A stretch of 64,000 nt of DNA from Labilithrix sp. (lineage in GTDB: Bacteria > Myxococcota_A > Polyangia > Polyangiales > Polyangiaceae), in the NCBI GenBank assembly GCA_019637155.1, contig JAHBWE010000009.1, positions 1-64,000 of the forward strand, in the 5' to 3' direction. This document shows positions 31,901 through 39,901 of the stretch, one piece after another; within the stretch, counting starts at the first letter, position 1, and each line of letters opens with the position of its first letter. A program made the translations under genes and the position numbers. A model generated the notes under the pieces. That model had not been told where the DNA came from. It saw only the letters and a program-made list of their open reading frames with translations, and did not search any database.

Positions 31901-32569
31901 GTGACCGCGGTCGCGTCCACGGCGGGGATCTTCCCGGCGATTTCGACGAAGCCCACCCGCTCCCACACGGTGCTCGACGAGGACCTGCTGCGGCGCGCCG
32001 GGCAGGGCGACGCCGTCGCGTTCCGCGAGGTGTTCCTGCGCCACCGCGGCGACGTCGCGCGCCTCGTCTACCGCATGCTCAGCGCCCCCGCCGATCTCGA
32101 AGACGTCGTGCAAGAGGTCTTCGTCCAGGTCTTCCGCAGCCTGAAGGACTTCCGCGGTCAGTCGAAGTTCTCGACCTGGCTCCATCGCGTCACCGTCAAC
32201 GTCGTCCTCATGCATCGGCGCTCGGCGAAGAGCCGCCCCGTCCTCACCGGCGAGACGCCGACCGAGGAGGTCGTCGCCGACGAGCGCGCGGCGCGGCCCG
32301 ACGAAGAGGCGGAGCGGAGCGAACGGATGCGCGCGTTCCAGCGCCTGCTCGCGCGCCTCGCCGACAAGAAGCGCGTCGTCTTCGTTCTTCACGAGCTCGA
32401 AGGTCTCTCCCCCGCGGAGATCTCCGAGATCGTCGCAGCACCCGTCCTTACCGTACGTACGCGCCTCTTCTACGCGCGTCGCGAGCTCGAGGAGATGCTC
32501 GCGGACGAGCCGGCCCTCGCCGGACTCGATGAAAGCATCGGAAAAGGCGGAACCGGCGATGAAGGGTAA
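31901..32569 (+). CDS. ECF RNA polymerase sigma factor
   Basis: I start at the GTG at 31901, directly preceded by GGAGGAGAG; the longer frame back to 31727 has no sigma similarity. The 222-residue product has region 2 (RRAGQGDAVAFREVFLRHRGDVARLVYRML...ADLEDVVQEVFVQVFRSLKDFRGQSKFSTWLHRVTVNV) and region 4 (LARLADKKRVVFVLHELEGLSPAEISEIVAAPVLTVRTRLFYARREL). It overlaps the FecR-like gene by 11 bp, so that protein is probably its anti-sigma factor. Confidence 0.93.
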   Translation: MTAVASTAGIFPAISTKPTRSHTVLDEDLLRRAGQGDAVAFREVFLRHRGDVARLVYRMLSAPADLEDVVQEVFVQVFRSLKDFRGQSKFSTWLHRVTVNVVLMHRRSAKSRPVLTGETPTEEVVADERAARPDEEAERSERMRAFQRLLARLADKKRVVFVLHELEGLSPAEISEIVAAPVLTVRTRLFYARRELEEMLADEPALAGLDESIGKGGTGDEG

Positions 32570-33794
32570 AAAGCTCGATGCGCTGATCGCAGAAGCGAAG
32601 GCCGAACGCGAGCCCTCGGCGGTGCGCGATCTCGACTGGGACGCGATCGAAGCGCGCGTGACGAGGCGAATCGAAGACGAGCCGCACGCGGCGACGGAGC
32701 CTCGCGCGGCGATGGATCCGCTCGCGCGCGATCGCACGCGGCGGAACCTCGTGCGCGGCGCGACCCTCGCGCTCGCGATCGCCGCGACGGCGATCATCTA
32801 CGTCCGCCGGCAAGCGGCCGAGCACCCCGGCGCGACGGGCCCCGCGGTCGCGACGACGGAGACGCCGGCGCTCGCCGCGCTCGAAGCGTCCTCGTTCACC
32901 GGCGGCGAGCTGCACGTCGGCGGCGCGCTCGCGCAGCCGGGCTTCACGATCCACGAAGGCGACGCGCTCTCGGTCGCGAAGGGACGCGCGAGCCTCGAGC
33001 GCGCGGGCGCCGTGTCGTGGCTGATCGAGCCGGACGACGACGGCGTCGCCGCGCGCGCGCGCGTCACGTCCGCGGGCAAGCCGCTCGTCTTGAGCCTCGA
33101 GCACGGCGCGATCGAGGCGCAGGTCACGCCGGTGAAGGAGGGCGAGGCCTTCGCCGTCGACGTCGCGACGCTCAGCGGCGTCGTCCGCATCGCGGTGCAC
33201 GGCACGCACCTCCGCGTCGCGCGCGCGGGCGATCGCGTCGTCGTCGATCTCACGGAGGGCGTCATCGCGATCGGCGTCGCGCCGAAGCACGGCATGACGA
33301 CCGGCACGAGCGTGACCGCGCCCGCGCACGTCGAGCTCGACGCGCGCGACCTCGCGACGCTGCGCATCGACGACGCGCCCGCCGTCGTGCGCGCCCCCAT
33401 TCCGCTCGGCGAGCCGGCGACGGCCGCGGCCGCGAGCGCCGCCGCGCCGCACGCGTCCGTCGCCGCCGCCGCGCCCGCGACGCCGCCGAAGCCGTCCGCG
33501 AAGGTCGACGCGCCGAAGCCGCCGGCGAAGGTCCCCGCCCGCGACGCGATCATCGCCGCGGTTCGCCAGTGCGCGGGGAGCCACGCGAAGTCGTCCGGCG
33601 CCGTGCGCGTCACGGTGACGAGCGAGCTCACCCTCACGCTCGCGCCGACGGGCGAGGTGAAGCTCGCGAAGTTCAGCCCGCCGCTCCCGCCCGAGGTCCA
33701 GACCTGCGCCGCCGCCACGATCTACAAGACCCGCGTCGACGAGCACACCGCCGCGAGCGGCACCCTCTCGGTCCCCCTCGAGTTCTCCTACTGA
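32559..33794 (+). CDS. FecR-like anti-sigma factor with AgmX/TonB-C-like tail
   Basis: I use the ATG at 32559 inside the end of the sigma gene; an ATG at 32529 is also in frame. Of 411 residues, the first about 70 are cytoplasmic and acidic, and one membrane span follows (LVRGATLALAIAATAIIYV). The periplasmic part has a FecR-like domain (GFTIHEGDALSVAKGRASL; VVRIAVHGTHLRVARAGDRVVVDLTEGVIAIG). After an Ala/Pro linker the C-terminus has two Cys and the G-V-TSELTLTLAPTGEVKLA pattern seen also in the 10040 protein. It is a probable membrane anti-sigma or sensor. Confidence 0.85.
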   Translation: MKGKKLDALIAEAKAEREPSAVRDLDWDAIEARVTRRIEDEPHAATEPRAAMDPLARDRTRRNLVRGATLALAIAATAIIYVRRQAAEHPGATGPAVATTETPALAALEASSFTGGELHVGGALAQPGFTIHEGDALSVAKGRASLERAGAVSWLIEPDDDGVAARARVTSAGKPLVLSLEHGAIEAQVTPVKEGEAFAVDVATLSGVVRIAVHGTHLRVARAGDRVVVDLTEGVIAIGVAPKHGMTTGTSVTAPAHVELDARDLATLRIDDAPAVVRAPIPLGEPATAAAASAAAPHASVAAAAPATPPKPSAKVDAPKPPAKVPARDAIIAAVRQCAGSHAKSSGAVRVTVTSELTLTLAPTGEVKLAKFSPPLPPEVQTCAAATIYKTRVDEHTAASGTLSVPLEFSY

Positions 33795-33905
33795 GCTTTC
33801 TTGTTCGAGAGGGCTCTGCCCTCTCGAGCTCTCCCGCTGGGGCCCCTCCGCACGCACTGCGTGCGTGCTCCGGCCGCCCCAGACCCCCGAGAGGGGCAGC
33901 GGGGC
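33795..33905 (+). repeat. double-hairpin 3' element after the FecR-like gene
   Basis: The stretch directly after the stop holds CGAGAGGGC-TCT-GCCCTCTCG (33806-33826, 9-bp stem) and GCACGCAC-TGC-GTGCGTGC (33850-33868, 8-bp stem). Both are perfect with 3-nt loops. A GGGGCCCC block lies between them and a CCCCAGACCCCCGAG block follows. The position and architecture resemble the elements after the helicase and speA genes. It may be a shared terminator type. Confidence 0.65.
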
Positions 33906-33910
33906 GACTA

Positions 33911-34228
33911 TTATCCGCCGCTCTTTGAGAGCTCGGTGATCGCGTGGGTTTCTAGCGCGCCGAGGAGGCCGAATTGGACGCCCATGCCGCCGTTTTTTAC
34001 CCAGCGGACGACGCCGGGGAGGTCGAAGTCCTGCTCGCCGCCCGTCGGCGTGCGGAGGCGGACGCGCACCACGACGTCGGCGCCGAAGGTCGCGGTCTCG
34101 TCGGTCTCGATGAACATCCCACCGATGGAGATGTCCTTGCCGATCCCCTGACCGTGCCCGTTCGCGCCTTTGATCGCGAACAGCACCGGCAAATCGATCG
34201 ACGCACGCGCGTGGCGACGCTTCTCCAT
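33911..34228 (-). CDS. PilZ domain protein
   Basis: The 105-residue single-domain protein has an N-terminal RRHAR box (residues 4-8) and DISIGGMFIET (about 33-43), the RxxxR and D/NxSxxG motifs that bind cyclic-di-GMP. It therefore probably acts as a c-di-GMP receptor. Such stand-alone proteins often bind other motility or exopolysaccharide proteins, but none is adjacent. It is divergent from the TPR-like membrane protein gene. A diguanylate cyclase is encoded at the far right end of the window. Confidence 0.88.
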   Translation of the reverse strand: MEKRRHARASIDLPVLFAIKGANGHGQGIGKDISIGGMFIETDETATFGADVVVRVRLRTPTGGEQDFDLPGVVRWVKNGGMGVQFGLLGALETHAITELSKSGG

Positions 34229-34282
34229 CCTGGCGGAGGCTCCATCCTCGGTGATGCCTCACGATGCTATCCTCGGCAGGCG

Positions 34283-35353
34283 GTGGAAGCCAAAGAAACA
34301 GGGGAAGCTGCCGAGGACGAAGCGGCGGAGAAGCAGGAAGAGCAGGAAGAGCAGGAGAAGCCGCTCCCGCCGAAGGTCGAGCTCGCGCTCGCGAAGGCGC
34401 GGGAGGCGGTCAAGGCCGACCACGCGCGGAAGTCCGGGCGATGGCTCGCCGCGATCCCGCTCGGCATCGCCTTCGTCCTCCTCTCGTTGATGATGCCGCG
34501 GTCGACGCGGCCCGACGGCATCCCCCTGCCGCGCGTCGATCGCCGCGTGACCGCCGCGATCGCGAAGGCCGACGACGCGCTCGCGAACGAGGCGGAGGAG
34601 ACACGGCTCCCCGGCGACGTCCTCGAGATCGGCACCGCCGTGCGCGACCTCAACGCCGGAGAGGCCGGCGACGACGCGGAGGCGACGACGCTCGCGCGGC
34701 TGAAGCTCGAGAAGCTCGTCACCTCCGTCGTGCGGCGGAAAGACTCGGAGCGTGACCTCCTCGCGCTCCGCGCGCTCCAGACGCGCTCGTTCCTCCGCGC
34801 AGTGGAGGAGTGGGAGGCCGGCGCCGAGCCGAAGGACTTCCTCGCCGCCGGCGGCGGCTTCGTGCAGCGCGCGGAGCAGGCGGGCTGGGTGAAGGACCGC
34901 CGCGTCATGCTCGACGAGACGCAGCGGCGCGTCGCGTTCAAGACGGTCTGGAACGCGGTCACGCACCTCGACACGAAGGCGTTCGCGCTCACGCTCGACG
35001 AGGAGCGCGCGCTCTATGCATTCTACATCCAACATCCTCGCGTCCCCGAGAACGCGCGCGAGATCGTGGCGGGGCGCCTCCGCGACGCGAAGACGCCGGA
35101 GGCGTGCGCCCGCGCGCGCGCGGAGACGCGGCGGCAGGAGGAGGCCTGGCGGACCGAGAAGATCAAGCGCCTCGGCATGATCGATCCGAGCTACCCGACC
35201 GACTACGCGCTCGGCATCTCCTACTTCCAGGGCGGGCGCTCCGACCTCGCGGTCGAGGCCTTCGGCAACTTCCTCCAGGCTCATCCCGACGGCGCCTACG
35301 CCGCCCGCGCGAAGAACCACATGAAGGCCGCCCTCGTCGGCGTCGAGCCGTGA
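34283..35353 (+). CDS. membrane-anchored hypothetical protein with TPR-like C-terminus
   Basis: A GTG at 34283 is the first start after the divergent PilZ gene; the frame is open further upstream. The 356-residue protein begins with an acidic Glu/Gln helix (EDEAAEKQEEQEEQEK) and has one membrane span at about 57-73 (GRWLAAIPLGIAFVLLSLMM). The helical domain ends with TDYALGISYFQGGRSDLAVEAFGNFLQAHPDGAYAARAKNHMKAAL, a TPR-like helix pair. It leads the two-component operon with a 3-bp gap before the response regulator, so it may sense or scaffold for it. Confidence 0.75.
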   Translation: MEAKETGEAAEDEAAEKQEEQEEQEKPLPPKVELALAKAREAVKADHARKSGRWLAAIPLGIAFVLLSLMMPRSTRPDGIPLPRVDRRVTAAIAKADDALANEAEETRLPGDVLEIGTAVRDLNAGEAGDDAEATTLARLKLEKLVTSVVRRKDSERDLLALRALQTRSFLRAVEEWEAGAEPKDFLAAGGGFVQRAEQAGWVKDRRVMLDETQRRVAFKTVWNAVTHLDTKAFALTLDEERALYAFYIQHPRVPENAREIVAGRLRDAKTPEACARARAETRRQEEAWRTEKIKRLGMIDPSYPTDYALGISYFQGGRSDLAVEAFGNFLQAHPDGAYAARAKNHMKAALVGVEP

Positions 35354-35356
35354 CCG

Positions 35357-36079
35357 ATGACGATCAAGGCGCTGCTCGTCGACGACGATCGTGACCTCGC
35401 GCGTCTCCTCGACGAATACCTCGGGACGCACGACGTGAAGCTCACCCACGTCGAGGACGGCGCGGCCGGGCTCGCGCGGCTCGGGAGCGAGGCCTTCGAC
35501 GTCGTCCTCCTCGACGTCATGCTCCCGGGTCAGGACGGCTTCGAGATCTGCAAGCAGATCCGCGCCTCCGGCTCCGAGGTCCCCGTCGTCATGCTGACCG
35601 CGCGCGGCGACGACGCCGACCGCATCGTCGGCCTCGAGCTCGGCGCCGACGACTACGTCCCGAAGCCGTTCAACCCGCGCGAGCTCCTCGCCCGCATGCG
35701 CGCCGTGCTCCGCCGCGCGAAGCCGGCGAGCGTCGCCCAGCCCGCGGCGAAGATCGTGATCGGCCCGATCGAGATCGACGCCGCCGCGCGCACCGTCACC
35801 CGGAACGGCGCGGAGGTGCAGCTCACGTCGTACGAGTTCCGGATCCTCGTCGAGCTCGCGAAGAAGAACGGCGAGACGATCGCGCGCGAGGAGCTCGCCG
35901 CGGCGGTGCGCGATCCCTCCGGCAAGGGCAAGGCCGGCGCGGCCTACGATCCGAGCGTCGATCGCTCCCTCGACGTGCACGTGAGCCGCCTGCGGCAGAA
36001 GCTCGAGGACGATCCGAAGGAGCCGCGCTACATCAAGACCGTGCGCGGCATCGGCTACGTCCTCGCGAGACCGTCGTGA
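35357..36079 (+). CDS. OmpR/PhoB family response regulator
   Basis: The 240-residue regulator has a receiver domain with acidic cluster VDDDRD (Asp9-11), phospho-acceptor Asp53 in LLDVMLPG and Lys103 in DDYVPKPF. The C-terminal winged helix (about 130-238) has LTSYEFRILVELAKKNGETIAREEL and DVHVSRLRQKLEDDPKEPRYIKTVRGIGYVL. Its stop overlaps the kinase start (GTGA), so the cognate partner is unambiguous. Confidence 0.95.
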   Translation: MTIKALLVDDDRDLARLLDEYLGTHDVKLTHVEDGAAGLARLGSEAFDVVLLDVMLPGQDGFEICKQIRASGSEVPVVMLTARGDDADRIVGLELGADDYVPKPFNPRELLARMRAVLRRAKPASVAQPAAKIVIGPIEIDAAARTVTRNGAEVQLTSYEFRILVELAKKNGETIAREELAAAVRDPSGKGKAGAAYDPSVDRSLDVHVSRLRQKLEDDPKEPRYIKTVRGIGYVLARPS

Positions 36080-37455
36080 GAGGACGCGCCCGCAGCCTCC
36101 AGGCGCGCCTCCTCTTGTGGTTCATCGGCGCGATCCTCCTCGCGCTCGGCGCGACCGCGATCACGACGTGGATCACCAGCAGCGACAACGACTATCCCTC
36201 CCGCGTCGTCACCCGCCACGTCCAGCAGCGCGTCGCGCGGCTCTGGGACGATCCCGTCGCGACGGACCGCTACATCGCGGAGCTGCGCGAGGACACCGGG
36301 CTCGACGTCCGCGTCCGCCGCGACGCGAGCATGTTCGGCGGGCAAGGCCGGATGCGCCCCGGCGGCATGATCTTCGAGGGCGACGTCGCGTACGTGCCGG
36401 TGCAGCGGCGCGGCGAGACAGTGGGCGCGCTCGAGATCCGGACCGGGACCCCGCCGCCGCGGCCTTGGCGCGTCGGCGTCGCGCTCGTCGTCGCGCTCCT
36501 CGCGCTCTCGCTCGGCGCGCGCCGCGTCGCGATGCGCCTCGCGAAGCCGCTCGAGCACGTCGCCGCCACCGCGGAGCGCTTCGGCGCGGGCGATCTCGAC
36601 GCGCGCACCGGCGTCGACAAGCTCTCGCGCCGCTGGGTCGCCGACGAGGTCCGCGACCTCGGGCGCTCCTTCGACGGAATGGCGGACCGCATCTCCCGCG
36701 TCGTCGTCGAGCAGCGCGAGCTCCTCGCCGCGATCAGCCACGAGCTCCGCTCGCCGCTCGGCCGCGCGCGCGTCGCGCTCGAGATCGCGCGCGAGCGCTC
36801 GCCCGATCGGGCGCTCACCGACTCGAAGGTCGGGGATGCGCTCGTGCTACAAGCACGAGCGCTCGACGACGTGGAGAAGCAGCTCGGCGAGGTCGACGTC
36901 ATCCTCGGCGATCTGCTCGCGTCCGCGCGCGCGGGGCTCGCGGACCTCCGTCGCCAGCGCATCGACGTGCCGGCGTGGGTGCGCGAGCGCGCGAAGACGG
37001 AGACGACGGGGCCGGTCGAGGTCGTGCTCGAGAAGAAGAGCGCCGCGGCGGAGATCGATCCCGCGCTCCTCGGCCGCGCGCTCCACAACCTCCTCGCGAA
37101 CGCGTGGGCGCACGGTCATCCGAAGGCAGAGCCGCTCGTCGTCACCGTGCGCGCGGCGGAGGACGGGTTCGTGCGCGTGGAGGTGCGCGATCGCGGCCCC
37201 GGCTTCGCGGCGGAGATCCTCCCCCGCGCGTTCGATCCGTTCGTGACCGGGACCGGCGCGGCGCGATCGCCGGGCGCCCACGGCATCGGCCTCGGCCTCT
37301 CGCTCGTCCGGCGCATCGTCGAAGCGCACGGCGGCCGCGTCTTCGCCGCGAACGTCGATGAAGTCGATGAAGGAGAAGCGACCGGCGCGGTCGTCGGCTT
37401 CGAGCTGCCGCCAATTTCTGCGCCGAAGGCCGCGGCTGATAAGCTCGCCTCGTGA
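36076..37455 (+). CDS. sensor histidine kinase (CpxA-like)
   Basis: A GTG start overlapping the regulator stop gives 459 residues. There are two membrane spans (about 11-32 and 132-149) around a periplasmic domain of about 95 residues. A HAMP-like linker, the phospho-acceptor HELRSPLGR with His222, and an ATPase domain with HNLLANAWAHG (N box) and GPGFAAEI / HGIGLGLSLV (G boxes) follow. The overall layout is of the EnvZ/CpxA class. The input is unknown. It overlaps the signal-peptidase-like gene downstream (GTGA). Confidence 0.94.
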   Translation: MRGRARSLQARLLLWFIGAILLALGATAITTWITSSDNDYPSRVVTRHVQQRVARLWDDPVATDRYIAELREDTGLDVRVRRDASMFGGQGRMRPGGMIFEGDVAYVPVQRRGETVGALEIRTGTPPPRPWRVGVALVVALLALSLGARRVAMRLAKPLEHVAATAERFGAGDLDARTGVDKLSRRWVADEVRDLGRSFDGMADRISRVVVEQRELLAAISHELRSPLGRARVALEIARERSPDRALTDSKVGDALVLQARALDDVEKQLGEVDVILGDLLASARAGLADLRRQRIDVPAWVRERAKTETTGPVEVVLEKKSAAAEIDPALLGRALHNLLANAWAHGHPKAEPLVVTVRAAEDGFVRVEVRDRGPGFAAEILPRAFDPFVTGTGAARSPGAHGIGLGLSLVRRIVEAHGGRVFAANVDEVDEGEATGAVVGFELPPISAPKAAADKLAS

Positions 37456-38084
37456 GGGCGATCACGCGATGGCTCGTCTGGTGTGGAGGCATCGGCGGTG
37501 CGATCTGCCTCCTCCTCTACTTGCTCGTCTTCGACGTTTGGCTCTTCGATCCCGGCAACGACGCGCAGCTCGCCGCGTCGGCGGTCCCCGCGCTCAAGCC
37601 GGGCGACAAGGTCCTGCTCCGGCGCGGGTCGACGCCCGGCTTCGGCGAGCTCGTGCGCTGCGAGCACCCGGACTCGCCCGGGACGTGGGTCGTGGGCCGC
37701 ATCTTCGGGGTGCGCGGCGACCGCGTCGAGGTGTCGGACGGCACGATCCAGACGAACGGCAAAGGGCTCAGCGCCGCGCACGGCTGCCCGCAGCAGGTCG
37801 TGCCGCACCCGGTCACGCAGAACCTCGTCACGCTGAGCTGCGGCGTGGTCGAGACCGGCGCGTGGTCCTTCGAGTACCTCAACGCGCCGGAGCACATGAG
37901 CGGCGGGACCCACTCGGCGCTGGTGGAGGCGGGCAAGGTGTACCTCGTCAGCGACAACCGGTTCATGCACCAGGACTCGCGGGACTTCGGGCAGGTCGAC
38001 GAAACGACGTGCCGGCACGTCGTTTTTCGCCTTTGGGGCGAGAGCTACACCGATTCTTCGCGGCGTTTCACGGTCCTCTGGTGA
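37452..38084 (+). CDS. signal peptidase I-like protein lacking catalytic residues
   Basis: The 210-residue product has one N-terminal membrane span (about 7-30). The S26 beta-barrel signature follows: GDKVLLRRG, WVVGRIFGVRGDRVEVSDG and VYLVSDNRFMHQDSRDFGQVD. The last matches the DNRxxSxDSRxFG box of LepB. The catalytic Ser-Met of SxSMxPT is replaced by SAVPALKPGD, and the general-base Lys of the KRVxGxPGD box by Gly (VVGRIFGVRGD). It is therefore probably inactive, or a divergent family, and may be a partner of the upstream kinase. Confidence 0.75.
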   Translation: MRAITRWLVWCGGIGGAICLLLYLLVFDVWLFDPGNDAQLAASAVPALKPGDKVLLRRGSTPGFGELVRCEHPDSPGTWVVGRIFGVRGDRVEVSDGTIQTNGKGLSAAHGCPQQVVPHPVTQNLVTLSCGVVETGAWSFEYLNAPEHMSGGTHSALVEAGKVYLVSDNRFMHQDSRDFGQVDETTCRHVVFRLWGESYTDSSRRFTVLW

Positions 38085-38115
38085 GGCGCAAGCTGTAGTA
38101 AGCTCGGGACGCTCG

Positions 38116-39213
38116 ATGGAAGCCGAGATCGGCATCGTTTGCGGGCGCTGCGAGTCGTACGCGACGCTCGGGACCGCGACTTGCTCGTCGTGCGGGAACG
38201 TCCTCGCTTTGGCGAGCGCGGACGATCCCGTGCTCTCCGCGAGCAGCAAGGCCCCCGCGACGACGCGCGAGACCGGCGACTTCGGGCTCGCGCCGTCGAA
38301 CGGCGCGATGCCTGCGGTGCCCGCCGCGTCTGCCGAGGGCCCGCGGGTGACGTTGACGAACGAGAGCCCGGCGCCTCCGTCCGCACGCTCGGGAGCGCTG
38401 AGACAGACGAAGAAATCGATCGAGGAGCTCATGGATCAAGCGAAGAACTTCGTGTGCCGTTCCTGCTCCACCCCGGTACCGCTGGGCCACAAGTTCTGCG
38501 GCCGATGCGGCGCCGCGGTCCCGCCCGAGATCATGAGCGTGCGGACCCAGTTCTTCGGCCAGCTCCAGGCGCCGGGGAAGGCGAAGCTCATCCTCATTCG
38601 CGGCGAGGGGGTCGAGGGGCTCAGCTACCAGCTCAACGCGGAGCAGCACGTGGTCGGGCGCGCGGGGCAGCTCGTCTTCCCGGACGATCCGTTCGTGTCC
38701 CCTCGCCACGCGAACTTCTTCTACCGCAACAACACGCTCTGCGTCCGCGACGAGGGGTCCACCAACGGCGTGTTCCTCCGCGTGCGCGGCACGATCGAGG
38801 TCACGGCCGACGACTACTTCCTCGCCGGCGAGCAGGTGTTCCGCTTCAACCCGCCCCCGCCGCCGGACGATCAACCGGGCCCGGACGGCACCTACTTCTA
38901 TTCGTCGCCGAAGCAGCAGGCGCTCTTCCGCATCACGCAGATCCTCCAGGGCGGACCGGAGGGCATGGTCGTCTGCGCGCGGCAGCCGACGCTCCAGATC
39001 GGGCGCGAAGGTGGGGACCTCAACTTCCCGACCGACCTCTACATGAGCGGCTCGCACTGCAAGATCGAGGAGGCGGGCGGCGTCTTCAAGCTGACCGATC
39101 TCGGCTCGCGCAACGGCACGTACATCCGTCTCCGGACGGAGCGCGAGCTCTCGCACGGGGACTACCTGTTCATCGGACGCAAGCTCCTGCGCGTCGAGAT
39201 CACGGCGGCCTGA
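38116..39213 (+). CDS. double FHA-domain protein with zinc ribbons
   Basis: The 365-residue protein has two N-terminal zinc ribbons: CGRCESYATLGTATCSSCGN (about 11-30) and CRSCSTPVPLGHKFCGRCG (about 115-133). Two FHA domains follow. The first contains HVVGRAG...VSPRHANFFYRN and DEGSTNGVFLR; the second contains LQIGREGGD...MSGSHCKIEE and DLGSRNGTYIRLR. FHA domains bind phosphothreonine, so this is a reader for Ser/Thr kinases such as the one at 51321. Two canonical FHA domains in tandem with ribbons is common in Myxococcota. Confidence 0.92.
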   Translation: MEAEIGIVCGRCESYATLGTATCSSCGNVLALASADDPVLSASSKAPATTRETGDFGLAPSNGAMPAVPAASAEGPRVTLTNESPAPPSARSGALRQTKKSIEELMDQAKNFVCRSCSTPVPLGHKFCGRCGAAVPPEIMSVRTQFFGQLQAPGKAKLILIRGEGVEGLSYQLNAEQHVVGRAGQLVFPDDPFVSPRHANFFYRNNTLCVRDEGSTNGVFLRVRGTIEVTADDYFLAGEQVFRFNPPPPPDDQPGPDGTYFYSSPKQQALFRITQILQGGPEGMVVCARQPTLQIGREGGDLNFPTDLYMSGSHCKIEEAGGVFKLTDLGSRNGTYIRLRTERELSHGDYLFIGRKLLRVEITAA

Positions 39214-39224
39214 TCTCCGTCCGA

Positions 39225-39878
39225 TTACGAGCTCGCCGCCCTCCGCGGGGGGCGCTTCGCGGTGGTGGCGAGCGCCATGAGGAGGCTCTGCGGGAGCTCG
39301 TCGAGGAGCTCCTCGAGATCGATGGGCCCGTCGCCGAAGGGCACGAGCTCGAACGCGGTCGCGAAGCGCTCGTACTTACGGAGGAGCGCGCCGAGCTTGC
39401 CGCGGAGCGCGTCCGCCTCGCGCCCGCGCGCGTCGCCGAGCATGTCGAGCGCGCGCGTGCAGAGCCCGACCTTGTCGGCGACGACGCGGCGGAGGCGCGC
39501 GAGGTACGCGCCGACGACGACGTCGGGGTACTTCCCGCGCAGCGCGAACGCGTCGGAGCGCGCGCCGGTGACGCGGCGACGCTCGACGATGCCCGCCGCC
39601 TCGAGCGCGCGGAGGTTCGCGAACACGTTGCTCTTCGAGCGGCCGAGCTCCTCGGAGAGGTCATCCATCGAGCGCGCGTCGTCGGCGAGGTAGAGCGCTG
39701 CGACGATCTGCCCGCCGAGGCGCGTGATGCCGGGGAAGCTCGCCGCGACCTCGCGCCCGACCCCCTCGAGCACCGCGGCGCGCGCCGACGCGACGGGATC
39801 TCTCGCCCCCTCCCCCGCCCCGCTCGCCGCAGCCGCGCCACCCCGTCCACTTCGGTTCTTCGCGGAAGGCTTCGGCAT
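39225..39878 (-). CDS. GbsR/MarR family transcriptional regulator
   Basis: The 217-residue protein begins with an Ala/Arg-rich basic tail. The winged helix reads GQIVAALYLADDARSMDDLSEELGRSKSNVFANLRALEAAGIVERRRVTGARSDAFALRGKYPDVVVGAYLARL, the pattern of GbsR-type MarR proteins. A helical dimer domain follows. Such proteins in Bacillus repress osmoprotectant genes, but here the neighbour is a YyaL-type gene. It is divergent from that gene (23-bp gap), so it may control it. Confidence 0.8.
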   Translation of the reverse strand: MPKPSAKNRSGRGGAAAASGAGEGARDPVASARAAVLEGVGREVAASFPGITRLGGQIVAALYLADDARSMDDLSEELGRSKSNVFANLRALEAAGIVERRRVTGARSDAFALRGKYPDVVVGAYLARLRRVVADKVGLCTRALDMLGDARGREADALRGKLGALLRKYERFATAFELVPFGDGPIDLEELLDELPQSLLMALATTAKRPPRRAASS

Positions 39879-39901
39879 GGGCGCGTAGCATGCAGCCTAC
39901 C

